A stretch of 64,000 nt of DNA. Origin: Jiangella sp. DSM 45060 (lineage in GTDB: Bacteria > Actinomycetota > Actinomycetes > Jiangellales > Jiangellaceae). This document shows positions 8,916 to 17,689 of this stretch, in pieces (position 1 is the first letter of the stretch; each line of letters begins with the position of its first letter). The notes below the pieces were generated by a model that saw only the letters and a program-made list of their open reading frames with translations, had not been told where the DNA came from and ran no database searches. The stretch is taken from contig NZ_LT629771.1 in NCBI RefSeq assembly GCF_900105175.1, positions 3,224,001 to 3,288,000 on the forward strand, given 5' to 3'. Position numbers and translations under genes: made by a program.

Positions 8916-10790
8916 TCAGCGTTGGACGGGGACTTCGAGTCCGCGGGTGCTCAGCCACTCGCCCTCCGGGCGCGGGACGGACTCGAGCAGCTGGGCGGTG
9001 TACGCGTCGCTGGGGTGGTCGAGCACCGACTCGGTCGGCCCGGACTCCACGACCTTGCCGTGGTGCATGACGTAGAGGTACTCCGAGGCCTGCCGCACGA
9101 TGGACAGGTCGTGGGTGATGAACAGGCAGCTGATCCCGCGTTCGGTGCGGACCTCCTGCAGCAGGTTGAGGATCTGCGCCTGGACCGACATGTCCAGCGC
9201 CGACACCGGCTCGTCGCAGATCAGCACCCGGGGCTCCACGGCCAGCGCCCGCGCGATCGCGACGCGCTGCCGCTCGCCGCCGGACAGCGACGACGGACGC
9301 CGCTGGGCGTAGCTCGCCGACAGGCCGACGGACTCCAGCAGCTCGGCGACCCGGCGCTCGACGTTCCCGCCGCCGCGGTCGTGGGTGGTGATCGCCTCCT
9401 TGAGCGCCCAGCCGATGGTCCGCATCGGGTTGAGGCTCGAATAGGGATCCTGGAACACGGTCTGCACGGTCTGCCGGAGCTTGCGGCGGTCGCGCGGGGT
9501 CAACGCGCTCCAGCTGCGGACCGGGATGCCGTCGATCACGATCTCGCCGCCGGACGGCGACTCGAGCCCGACCAGCATCCGGGCGATCGTGGTCTTCCCG
9601 GAACCGGACTCCCCCACGATGCCGACGCTCTCGCCCTCGCGCACCGAGATCGACACGTCGTCGACGGCGCTGACGGTGCGGCCGCCGCTCTCGAAGACCT
9701 TCCGGATGTTCACGACGTCGATCAGCACACCGTCGGAGCGGCCCTCGGCCGGCACCACGGCGCGCTCCTCGCTCTTGCTGAGCAGCGCGGCCATCTCGGC
9801 CCCGATCTCCGGCAGCCGGATGCAGCGCGAGTGGCGGTCGTCGCCCACCTCGGCCAGCGGCGGCACCCCGGTCCGGCAGACGTCCTCGGCCCAGCGGCAC
9901 CGGGACGAGAAGGAGCAGCGGTCCTGTACGTCGGCCGCCGACGGGACCGAGCCGGGGATGGCGACGAGCTGGCGCACCCGGCGGTCGGCGGGGGGCTCGG
10001 ACAGCAGCAGGCCCTGCGTGTACGGATGCCGAGGCCGCTCGCGCACGTCGTCCGCCCGGCCCGTCTCGACCAGCGATCCCGCGTAGAGGACCTGGATCCG
10101 GTCGCACGTCGCGAACGCGACCCGCAGGTCGTGGGTGATGAGGATCAGGGCCATGCCGCGCGCCGCCTGGATCCGCTTGATCAACGCCAGGACCTCGCGC
10201 TGCGTGACCACGTCCAGCGCCGTCGAGGGTTCGTCCGCGATCAGGACCTTCGGGTCCCGGGCCAGCGCCGCGGCGATGGCGACGCGCTGGCGCATGCCGC
10301 CGGAGAGCTGGAACGGGTATCGCTCGACGACCGACTCGTCGGTGATGCCCACCTCGGCGAGCCGCCGGATCGCCTCGGCCCGCCGCTCGGCGCGGCTCAG
10401 CCGCCGCTCGGGGAGCAGCGACTCCTCCAGGATCCGGCCGCAGCGCATGACCGGGTTCAGCATGGTGAACGGATCCTGCATGACCATGCCGATCCGGCGG
10501 CCCCGGATGCCGCGCCATTGCCGTTCGGACAGCTCGAGGAGGTTCTGGCCGTCGAACCGGGCGGTCCCGCTCGCGACGACACCCTCGGGCAGCAGGCCGA
10601 TGAGGGCCTTCGCGCTCATCGACTTCCCGCTGCCCGACTCGCCGACGATGCCGATGCTCTCCCCCGCGGCCAGCCGCAGGTCCAGCGAGGTGACGATCGG
10701 GGCGCCGAGGTCGGTGCGCTCGATCCGCATCCCCTCGACCTCGAGGACGGGACGGCCGGAGCTGGGTGTGGGCTCGGTGTGGGGGCTCAA
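8916..10790 (-). CDS. Oligopeptide ABC transporter, two ATPase domains in one protein (DppD-DppF fusion)
   Basis: A 624-residue protein with two complete ABC ATPase halves. Half one has Walker A GESGSGKSMSAKAL, signature LSGGMRQRVAIA and IADEPSTALDV. It ends in a cysteine-bearing oligopeptide-transporter segment (CSFSSRCRWAEDVC). Half two has GESGSGKTTIARML, LSGGERQRVAIARAL and ICDEPVSALDM. Both halves energise uptake at the inner face of the membrane. The start is taken as TTG at 10790: AGGAG lies 7 bases before it and it overlaps the permease stop as TTGA. The other two Opp systems in the window keep these ATPases as separate genes, so this fusion marks a different lineage. Confidence 0.93.
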   Translation of the reverse strand: MSPHTEPTPSSGRPVLEVEGMRIERTDLGAPIVTSLDLRLAAGESIGIVGESGSGKSMSAKALIGLLPEGVVASGTARFDGQNLLELSERQWRGIRGRRIGMVMQDPFTMLNPVMRCGRILEESLLPERRLSRAERRAEAIRRLAEVGITDESVVERYPFQLSGGMRQRVAIAAALARDPKVLIADEPSTALDVVTQREVLALIKRIQAARGMALILITHDLRVAFATCDRIQVLYAGSLVETGRADDVRERPRHPYTQGLLLSEPPADRRVRQLVAIPGSVPSAADVQDRCSFSSRCRWAEDVCRTGVPPLAEVGDDRHSRCIRLPEIGAEMAALLSKSEERAVVPAEGRSDGVLIDVVNIRKVFESGGRTVSAVDDVSISVREGESVGIVGESGSGKTTIARMLVGLESPSGGEIVIDGIPVRSWSALTPRDRRKLRQTVQTVFQDPYSSLNPMRTIGWALKEAITTHDRGGGNVERRVAELLESVGLSASYAQRRPSSLSGGERQRVAIARALAVEPRVLICDEPVSALDMSVQAQILNLLQEVRTERGISCLFITHDLSIVRQASEYLYVMHHGKVVESGPTESVLDHPSDAYTAQLLESVPRPEGEWLSTRGLEVPVQR

Positions 10791-11653
10791 CGGGCTGCTC
10801 CTCGCCTCGACATCTTCTCGTACACCCAGTCGCCGATCAGGTTCACCGCCGTGGCGGTGAGTGCGATGGCGATGCCGGGCGCGATGCTCGCGACCGGGTT
10901 GGTGAACAGCAGGGGCTGGTTCTCCGACAGCATCTGGCCCCAGTCGGGGGTGCCCGGCTCGGCGCCGAGGCCGAGGAAGGACAGGCCGGCGATGGCCACG
11001 AGCGACCCGGCGAAGATGATGACCGAGTTCGCGACGGCGGTCGCGGCGATGTTGGGCCAGATGTGCCGCACCATGATCCGGCCGTTCGACACACCCAGGG
11101 TCTTCGCCGCCTCGACGTACGGACGCGGCACCTGCTCGAGCGTGGCGGCGCGCATGACGCGGGCGTCGGTGGGGATCGTGAGGACGGTCAGCAGCGCGAC
11201 GGCCAGCCAGTAGCCGCCACCCAGCGCGCCGGCCACGACGATGATGATCAGCAGCGACGGGATGGCCACCATCAGGTCGACCCAGCGCATCAGCAACGAG
11301 TCGACGAGCCCGGCGCGGTAGCCGGCCAGGAGTCCGAGCAGGTTGCCGCACACCATGGCGACCACGGCGATGACCAGCGGCCCCATGATCGCGGACCGCG
11401 CTCCGGCCAGCATGCGGGAGAACACGTCGCGCCCCAGGCCGTCCGTGCCGAGCCAGTGCTCGGCGCTCGGCGGGGCCAGGCTGCCGAGCACGTCCTGCTG
11501 GGACGGGTCCTGAGGCGCCAGGGCCTCGCCGAAGATCGCCACGATCAGGACCAGCGTCATGAACCCGAGACACAGGCCGATCAGGAGCGGCGGACGGCTC
11601 TTCGTCCGCCGCCTGGTCAGCTGCCGCGGCGCCGTGACGGCCGCTTCGGTCAT
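10787..11653 (-). CDS. Oligopeptide ABC transporter permease (DppC/OppC type)
   Basis: A 288-residue inner-membrane permease. It has a cytoplasmic basic N-terminus (TRRRTKSRPP), one membrane segment, then the periplasmic motif PSAEHWLGTDGLGRDVFSRMLAGARSA typical of DppC/OppC (the LGTDxLGRD signature), then five further hydrophobic segments. The coupling-helix region is around ATLEQVPRPYVEAAKTLG. It pairs with the DppB-type protein encoded next to it. Start and stop overlap both neighbours by 4 bases (ATGA and TTGA), showing one translational unit. Confidence 0.94.
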   Translation of the reverse strand: MTEAAVTAPRQLTRRRTKSRPPLLIGLCLGFMTLVLIVAIFGEALAPQDPSQQDVLGSLAPPSAEHWLGTDGLGRDVFSRMLAGARSAIMGPLVIAVVAMVCGNLLGLLAGYRAGLVDSLLMRWVDLMVAIPSLLIIIVVAGALGGGYWLAVALLTVLTIPTDARVMRAATLEQVPRPYVEAAKTLGVSNGRIMVRHIWPNIAATAVANSVIIFAGSLVAIAGLSFLGLGAEPGTPDWGQMLSENQPLLFTNPVASIAPGIAIALTATAVNLIGDWVYEKMSRRGAAR

Positions 11654-12615
11654 GACGACCTCCCTTCGAAGCGGATCCGCGGGTCGATCGCCACGTAGGC
11701 GAGGTCCGCGAGCAGGTTGGCCAGCACGATCAGCACCGCGATGAGGATCGCCAGGGCCTGGATCATCGGCATGTCACTCGACTGGGCGGACTGCACCAGG
11801 AGCTCACCGATGCCGCCCAGCGAGAACGTCGCCTCCACGAACACCGCTCCGGCGAAGAAGAACGCGAGCAGCGCCCCGGAGACCGTCACCACGGGGATCA
11901 GCGCGTTCCGGAACGCGTACCGGAACAGCACGTGTCCCCAGCTCAGGCCCCGGGCCCGGGCGAACATGATGTAGTCCTGGTCCAGCACGTTGATCATCGA
12001 GGCGCGGGTGTGCCGCAGGAGGAACGCCGCGACGCACAGGGCGAGCGCCAGCGCCGGCAGGGTCAGGTGCCACAGCTGGTCGAAGAACCCCTCGCCGCGA
12101 CCGGCGGCCGGGAAGATCGGTACCAGGACGGCGAACAGGTACAGCAGCAGGATCCCCATGACGAACGGCGGCGTGCTCAGCGCCACGACCGCCCCTGCCA
12201 CCAGGCCGCGGTCGAGTAGTTTTCGCTGGCGCAGCGCGGCGATGATCCCGGGGACGACGCCGAGGATCATCGTCAGGACGTAGGCGTAGACGGCGAGGAA
12301 CGCCGACGGTCCCAGCCGGATCCCGATCTCGTCGGTGACCGGCAGCGTCGTCAGCGTGGACTCGCCGAAGTCGAACATCAGCGCGTCCTTCAGCCACAGC
12401 CAGTACTGGGTGAAGAACGGTTCGTCGAGGTGGTACCGCTCCGTCAGCAGCTGCACCAGCTCCGGCGTGGCCGGCTTGCCGCCCAGATAGGCGTCGACCG
12501 CGGTGCCCGGGGCGATGTGGACCAGCGAGAAGACGAGGAACGACAGGATCGCGACCAGGACCACCAGCGCGACCAGACGTTTGCCGATCATCAGCAGGAC
12601 GGCGCGGCCGGTCAT
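11650..12615 (-). CDS. Oligopeptide ABC transporter permease (DppB/OppB type)
   Basis: A 321-residue permease with a first membrane segment at residues about 10-32 (LVALVVLVAILSFLVFSLVHIAPG) carrying the usual APGTA turn, a periplasmic region, and five more hydrophobic segments. A coupling loop (VLDQDYIMFARARGLSWGHVLFRYAFRNALIPVVT) contacts the ATPase. It forms the channel with the DppC-type partner. It overlaps the first binding-protein gene and the DppC gene by 4 bases each. The solute is expected to be a peptide, but the permease sequence does not define it. Confidence 0.94.
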   Translation of the reverse strand: MTGRAVLLMIGKRLVALVVLVAILSFLVFSLVHIAPGTAVDAYLGGKPATPELVQLLTERYHLDEPFFTQYWLWLKDALMFDFGESTLTTLPVTDEIGIRLGPSAFLAVYAYVLTMILGVVPGIIAALRQRKLLDRGLVAGAVVALSTPPFVMGILLLYLFAVLVPIFPAAGRGEGFFDQLWHLTLPALALALCVAAFLLRHTRASMINVLDQDYIMFARARGLSWGHVLFRYAFRNALIPVVTVSGALLAFFFAGAVFVEATFSLGGIGELLVQSAQSSDMPMIQALAILIAVLIVLANLLADLAYVAIDPRIRFEGRSS

Positions 12616-14264
12616 CGCGCCACCACGTTCAGCAGCCAGGGGAAGCTCATCCAGAAGCTGTCGTACTCGACGATGTCGTAGTCGGCCGAGGCGTAGGTGT
12701 TGCCCTCGGCGTACACCGGCACGTACGGAACGTCCTCGGCGACCCGCTTCGACAGCTCCGTGTAGATCCGCAGCCGCTCGGCCGGGTCCTGCTCCAGCAG
12801 TCCCTCCTCGAGCAGCGCCTTGACCTCCGGCGGCGTGTACTGGGCCAGGTTCAGCCCGATCGGCTCACCCGCGTCGTCGGTGTCCAGGAAGAGCGAGTCC
12901 CAGTCCGGGTCCGGCGTGCAGGCGCCGGTCTCGCTGAAGGTGAGCATCGGGTCGCCCTCGGAGATCATCCCGAACCACGCGGTGTCCGGGACGACCTCGA
13001 CCGTGGCGTCGATGCCGATCTCGGCCAGCTGAGCCGAGATCACCTGGGCGACGGCGGAGGACGCGCCGGGGATCGTGAAGTCGTAGCTGAACCCGTCCGG
13101 GACCGACGACTGCGCCAGCTCGGCCTTGGCGGCCTCGACGTCGTAGGGGTACGTCTCGACCTCCTCCAGCGCCGCCTCGACCTCCTCCTCGGTGCCGAGT
13201 GACTCGAACAGCTGCGGCGCGATCAGCGTGTGCAGCGGCGCCCCCGCCTGTCCCTGGGTGGCGGCGATGATGTCGTCACGGTTGATCGCGTGTGCGACCG
13301 CCCGGCGGACGTGGATGTCGTCCCACGGCGCGGTCCGGGTCGGCATGGCCACCAGCGACGTCGCGCAGGTGGCCGTCGTGTACGTCGTGGCCGTGCCGGC
13401 CGCGGCGACGAAGCCCTCGGGCTGGCCGATGCCCGGAGCGATGTCGATCTCACCGGCCCGCATCGCCAGGGCCATGCTGTTGTCGTCGGTGAAGAACTTC
13501 ACCGAGACCCGGTCGATCGGCGGTTTCCCGCCCCAGTAGTCCTCGTGCGCCGACAACTCCATCCCGCTGGTGGGGTTGAGGCTGTCGAACCTCCACGGGC
13601 CGGTGCCCACCGCCAGTGTGGCCGGGCGCCCGAACTCCTCGCCGGTCTGCTCGGCGTGCGCCTTCTGGTAGATGACCGAGTAGAACATCGCGGGTACGTA
13701 CTGCCACGACGCGTCCGGCTGCCGCAACGTCACCCGTACCGTGTACCTGTCCGGCGCCTCGATGCTCGCGACGGCGGCGAAGATCGTGCTGGTCCCGCCG
13801 GACGACGGCGCCATCCGGTCCCAGGCGTACTTCACGTCCTCCGCCGTCAGCTCGGTGCCGTCCCAGAACATGACGCCCTCGCGCAGCGTGTACTCGTAGA
13901 CGGTGTCGCTGACCTGCTGCCAATCGGCCGCGAGCCAGGGCGCGAGGTTGCCGTCTCCGTCGATCTGCAGCAGCGTCTCCAGCGCGTTCGCGTTGACGTA
14001 CAGACCGGACATGATGTTCTGCGCCGGGTCGACCAGCGGGATCTGGCCCGAGATGCCGACGGTGAGGTGCGCGATGTGCTCGTCCGACACCGGCTTCCCG
14101 GCGTCGACGTTCCTGGCCGCGGCCCCGGGGTGGTCGCCGTCGCCGCCGGCCGGGTCGTCGTCCGCCGCGCCGGTGCCGCCACACGCGGCCAGTAGGGCCG
14201 CGCCGAGCAGACAGGCCACGACCCGCGCCCGGCGCCACCCCCTGGTACTGGTCGATCCGGACAT
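12612..14264 (-). CDS. Peptide-binding lipoprotein, SBP family 5 (first of three tandem paralogues)
   Basis: A 550-residue extracytoplasmic solute-binding lipoprotein. It has an n-region with arginines, a hydrophobic core and lipobox LLAAC near residue 28, followed by a low-complexity linker. The family 5 body contains conserved pieces such as YEYTLREGVMFWDGTELTAEDVKYAWDRM and VRRAVAHAINRDDII. GAGGAG precedes the ATG. It overlaps the DppB gene by 4 bases, so of the three tandem paralogues (12612-17689) this one is most tightly coupled to the permease. It captures peptides outside the membrane and delivers them to the DppBC channel. Confidence 0.94.
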   Translation of the reverse strand: MSGSTSTRGWRRARVVACLLGAALLAACGGTGAADDDPAGGDGDHPGAAARNVDAGKPVSDEHIAHLTVGISGQIPLVDPAQNIMSGLYVNANALETLLQIDGDGNLAPWLAADWQQVSDTVYEYTLREGVMFWDGTELTAEDVKYAWDRMAPSSGGTSTIFAAVASIEAPDRYTVRVTLRQPDASWQYVPAMFYSVIYQKAHAEQTGEEFGRPATLAVGTGPWRFDSLNPTSGMELSAHEDYWGGKPPIDRVSVKFFTDDNSMALAMRAGEIDIAPGIGQPEGFVAAAGTATTYTTATCATSLVAMPTRTAPWDDIHVRRAVAHAINRDDIIAATQGQAGAPLHTLIAPQLFESLGTEEEVEAALEEVETYPYDVEAAKAELAQSSVPDGFSYDFTIPGASSAVAQVISAQLAEIGIDATVEVVPDTAWFGMISEGDPMLTFSETGACTPDPDWDSLFLDTDDAGEPIGLNLAQYTPPEVKALLEEGLLEQDPAERLRIYTELSKRVAEDVPYVPVYAEGNTYASADYDIVEYDSFWMSFPWLLNVVAR

Positions 14265-14302
14265 GCCTCACTCCTCGTCTGTGATCACGCCGCGCGGCGC
14301 CG

Positions 14303-15970
14303 TCATTTCGGCACCAGGTTCAGCGCCCAGGGCAGGTTCATCCAGAAGTAGCTGTGGTATTCGACGATGTCGTAGGTGGTGGAGGCGTACGTCGTCCCTT
14401 CGGCGTACAGCGGCACGTAGGGAACGTCCTCGGCGATCTGCTGCTGCAGGTCCGTGTAGATCCGCAACCGCTCGGCCGGGTCCTGCTCCAGCAGGCCCTC
14501 GGCCCACAGGGCGGTGACCTCCGGCGAGGAGTACTGGGCCATGTTCAGCCCGATCGGCTCGCCCGACGCGTCGGTGTCGAAGAAGATCGAGTCCCAGTCC
14601 GGGTCCGGCGTGCAGGCGCCGGTCGCGGAGAACGTCAGCGGCCGGACGTCCTCGCGGAGGGCGGCGTACCAGGCGGTGTCGGGGAGGACCTCGACGGAGA
14701 GGTCGATGCCGATCTCGCCCAGCTGAGCGGCGATCACCTCGGCCATGGCGGCCGACGCGGGAGGAACGGTGAGGTCGAAGCCGAACCCGTCCGGGACCGT
14801 CGACTGGGCCAGCTCGGCCTTGGCGGCCTCCAGGTCATAGGGGTAGGTCTCGATCGCGTCCAGCGCGGCCTGGACCTCGTCCTCGGTGCCGAGCGTCCGC
14901 AGCAGCCGCGGGGCGATCGTGTACACCGCGGGGCCGGCCGCGGCGCCCTGAGCGGCGGTCACGATGTCGTCCCGGTTGATCGCGTGTGCGACCGCCCGGC
15001 GCACGTGCACGTCGTCCCACGGCGCCCGTCGCATCGGGATGCTCAGCCTGGCGGTGCCGCAGGTCTCGACCGTCGTGACCGTGTTGCCGCCGGCGGCGGC
15101 GTCGAAGCCGGTCGGCCAGCCGACGACGGGTGCGATGTCGATCTCACCGGCCCGCAGCGCCAGCGCCATGCTGTTGTCGTCGGCGAACGACTTCACCGAG
15201 ATCCGGTCGATCGGCGGCGTGCCGCCCCAGTAGCCCTCGTACGCCGACAGCTCCATCCCGCTGGCCGGGTTGACGCTGTCGAACTTCCACGGCCCGGTCG
15301 CCACCAGCAGGGTGCCGGGCTGGCCGAAGGCGTCGCCGGCCTGTTCGGCGAACGCCTTCTGGAAGATCACCGAGTACCACATGGCCGGCGTGTACTGCCA
15401 CGACGCGTCCGGCTGCTTCAGCGTGACCCGCACCGTGTCGGCGTCGACCGCCTCGACGGTGTCGACCGGGGCGAAGTACGTCGCTCGCCGGCTCTCGGGC
15501 GCCCGCAGATGGTCCCAGGAGTACTTGACGTCCTCCGCGGTCAGCTCGGTGCCGTCCCAGAACGTGACGCCGTCGCGCAGCGTGTACTCGTAGACGGTGT
15601 CGCTGACCTGCTCCCACTCGGTGGCCAGCCACGGCTGCAGGCTTCCGTCCGGGGCGATCCGCAGCAGCGGCTCCAGGCCGAGCTGGTTGACGTTGAGGCC
15701 CGCCTCCATGTTGTCCGCCGGGTCGACGAGCGTCACCTTGCCGGGGATGCCCACGTCGAGCTGCTCGATGTGCTCGTCGGAGACCGGTGCGCCCGGTTCG
15801 ACCGTCCGTGCGGTGTCCGCCGGCCGCTCGCCGCCCCCGGCCGCCCCGTCGCCGCCGTCACCCGCGGAGCCGTTCCCGGCACAGGCCGCGAGCAGTGCGG
15901 CGGTGAGCACACCCGACACGATCCGCGCCCGGCGTCCGCGCCATCCCCTGGTTCTCGTCGGTTCGGACAT
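14303..15970 (-). CDS. Peptide-binding lipoprotein, SBP family 5 (second of three)
   Basis: A 555-residue lipoprotein with lipobox LLAAC after an arginine-rich start (MSEPTRTRGWRGRRARIVSG). It is strongly similar along its whole length to its two neighbours; for example the YEYTLRDGVTFWDGTELTAEDVKYSWDH region is nearly identical to that in the third. The ligand-contact regions differ more, notably around residues 290-330, which would fit altered ligand choice. GAGGAGTGAG lies just before the ATG. A 38-base gap separates it from the first paralogue. No separate permease is nearby, so it most likely feeds the same DppBC/ATPase complex. Confidence 0.94.
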   Translation of the reverse strand: MSEPTRTRGWRGRRARIVSGVLTAALLAACAGNGSAGDGGDGAAGGGERPADTARTVEPGAPVSDEHIEQLDVGIPGKVTLVDPADNMEAGLNVNQLGLEPLLRIAPDGSLQPWLATEWEQVSDTVYEYTLRDGVTFWDGTELTAEDVKYSWDHLRAPESRRATYFAPVDTVEAVDADTVRVTLKQPDASWQYTPAMWYSVIFQKAFAEQAGDAFGQPGTLLVATGPWKFDSVNPASGMELSAYEGYWGGTPPIDRISVKSFADDNSMALALRAGEIDIAPVVGWPTGFDAAAGGNTVTTVETCGTARLSIPMRRAPWDDVHVRRAVAHAINRDDIVTAAQGAAAGPAVYTIAPRLLRTLGTEDEVQAALDAIETYPYDLEAAKAELAQSTVPDGFGFDLTVPPASAAMAEVIAAQLGEIGIDLSVEVLPDTAWYAALREDVRPLTFSATGACTPDPDWDSIFFDTDASGEPIGLNMAQYSSPEVTALWAEGLLEQDPAERLRIYTDLQQQIAEDVPYVPLYAEGTTYASTTYDIVEYHSYFWMNLPWALNLVPK

Positions 15971-16021
15971 GCGCTCACTCCTCGTCTCACGACCACGGCT
16001 GTTCGACCGGGAACGGACCCG

Positions 16022-17689
16022 CTACTTGGGGAGGAGGTTCAGCACCCAGGGCAGGTTGGACCAGAAGCTGCTGAACTCGACCAGGTCGTAGTCGGTCGAG
16101 CCGTAGGTGTTGCCCTCGGCGTAGAGCGGCACGTACGGAACGTCCTCGCCCAGGTGCCGGAGCACCTCCGCGTAGATGCCCAGCCGCTCCCGCGGGTCCT
16201 GCTCCAGCAGCCCGTCGGCGAGCAGCTGCGTCACCTCCGGCGGCGCGTACTCGGCGAAGTTCAGCCCGACCGGCTGCCCGGCCTCGTCGGTGTCCACGAA
16301 CAGGGCGGCCCAGCTCGGGTCGGGCGCGCAGGGGCCGGTCGCGAAGAACGTGAAGGGCTTCTCGTCCTCGCCGAGGGCGGCGTAATACGCGGTGTCCGGG
16401 AGGACCTCGACGGTGATGTCGATGCCGATCTCGCCCAGCTGGGCGGCGATCACTTCGGCGATGGCGGCGGACGCCGCGACCACCGTGAGGTCATAGCTGA
16501 ACCCGTCCGGGACCGACGACTGCGCCAGCTCGGCCTTGGCGGCCTCCACGTCGAACGAGTAGGTCCGCACCCCCTCGAGCGCCGCGTCGATCTCCTCGCC
16601 GGAGCCGAGCGTCCGCAGCAGCCGCTCCGAGATCACGTGCTCGGCCGGTCCGGCCGCGGCGCCCTGGGCCGCCGCGATGATGTCCTCCTGGTTGATCGCG
16701 TACGCGACCGCCCGGCGCACGTGCACGTCGTTCCACGGCTCACTCTGTGTGGGGATGCTGAGCAGCGTGTTGGCACAGGTCGGCACCGTCGTGACGGAGT
16801 TGCCGCCGGCGGCGGCGTCGAAGCCGGTGGGGCCGGCCACCGTCGGGGTGATGTCGATCGCCCCGGAGCGCAGCGCGAGCGCCATGCTGTTGTCGTCGGC
16901 GAAGGCCTTGATCGAGATCCGGTCGACCGGGGGCTTGCCGCCCCAGTAGTCCTCGTGGGCCGACAGCTCCATCCCGGTCGCCGGGTTGACGCTGTCGAAC
17001 TTCCACGGGCCGGTCGCCACCAGGAGCGTGCCCGGCTGGCCGAAGGCGTCGCCGGCCTCTTCGGCGAACTCCTTCTGGAAGATCACCGAGTACCACATCG
17101 CCGGCACGTACTGCCACGACGCGTCCGGCTGGGTCAGCGTGACCCGCACCGTGTGCGGGTCCACCACCTCGATGGTGTCGACCGTGGTGAAGTAGTTGGC
17201 GCGGCGGCTCTCCGGCGCCCGCACGTGGTCCCAGGAGTACTTGACGTCCTCGGCCGTGAGCTCGGTGCCGTCCCAGAACGTCACGCCCTCACGCAGCGTG
17301 TACTCGTAGACGGTGTCGCTGACCTGCTCCCATTCAGTGGCCAGCCACGGCTGCAGCCGGCCCTCCGGGTCGATCCGCAGCAGCGGCTCCAGGCCGAGCT
17401 GGTTGACGAACAGACCCGACTCCATGTTCTCCGCCGGGTCGACCAGCGTCACCTTGCCGGCCAGGCCCACGTTCAGGTGCGGGATCTGCTGGTCCGAGAC
17501 CGGCTGGCCCGGGTCCACCGTCCTGGCCGTCGAGGCCGGCCCGGCCCCGCCGCTGGCCGGATCCTGGTCGTCGGCGCCGCCGCCGCCACCGCCGCCGGCA
17601 CACGCCGCGAGCAGTGTGACGCCGAGGGCGCACGACATGATCTGCGCGCGGCGCCGTCCGCGCTTCGGAACACGGTTCGTCTCGGACAT
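16022..17689 (-). CDS. Peptide-binding lipoprotein, SBP family 5 (third of three, first gene of operon)
   Basis: A 555-residue lipoprotein with lipobox LLAAC followed by an unusual run of seven glycines, then a Gly/Ala/Pro-rich linker. The body is family 5 and close to the second paralogue (the VRAPESRRANYF and VTGPW-type blocks align without gaps by eye). It is the promoter-proximal gene of the seven-gene operon that ends at 7898. The region upstream is the largest gene-free stretch in the window. The ribosome-binding site before ATG 17689 is weak (GTTGAG), unlike the strong ones of its two paralogues. Confidence 0.93.
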   Translation of the reverse strand: MSETNRVPKRGRRRAQIMSCALGVTLLAACAGGGGGGGADDQDPASGGAGPASTARTVDPGQPVSDQQIPHLNVGLAGKVTLVDPAENMESGLFVNQLGLEPLLRIDPEGRLQPWLATEWEQVSDTVYEYTLREGVTFWDGTELTAEDVKYSWDHVRAPESRRANYFTTVDTIEVVDPHTVRVTLTQPDASWQYVPAMWYSVIFQKEFAEEAGDAFGQPGTLLVATGPWKFDSVNPATGMELSAHEDYWGGKPPVDRISIKAFADDNSMALALRSGAIDITPTVAGPTGFDAAAGGNSVTTVPTCANTLLSIPTQSEPWNDVHVRRAVAYAINQEDIIAAAQGAAAGPAEHVISERLLRTLGSGEEIDAALEGVRTYSFDVEAAKAELAQSSVPDGFSYDLTVVAASAAIAEVIAAQLGEIGIDITVEVLPDTAYYAALGEDEKPFTFFATGPCAPDPSWAALFVDTDEAGQPVGLNFAEYAPPEVTQLLADGLLEQDPRERLGIYAEVLRHLGEDVPYVPLYAEGNTYGSTDYDLVEFSSFWSNLPWVLNLLPK

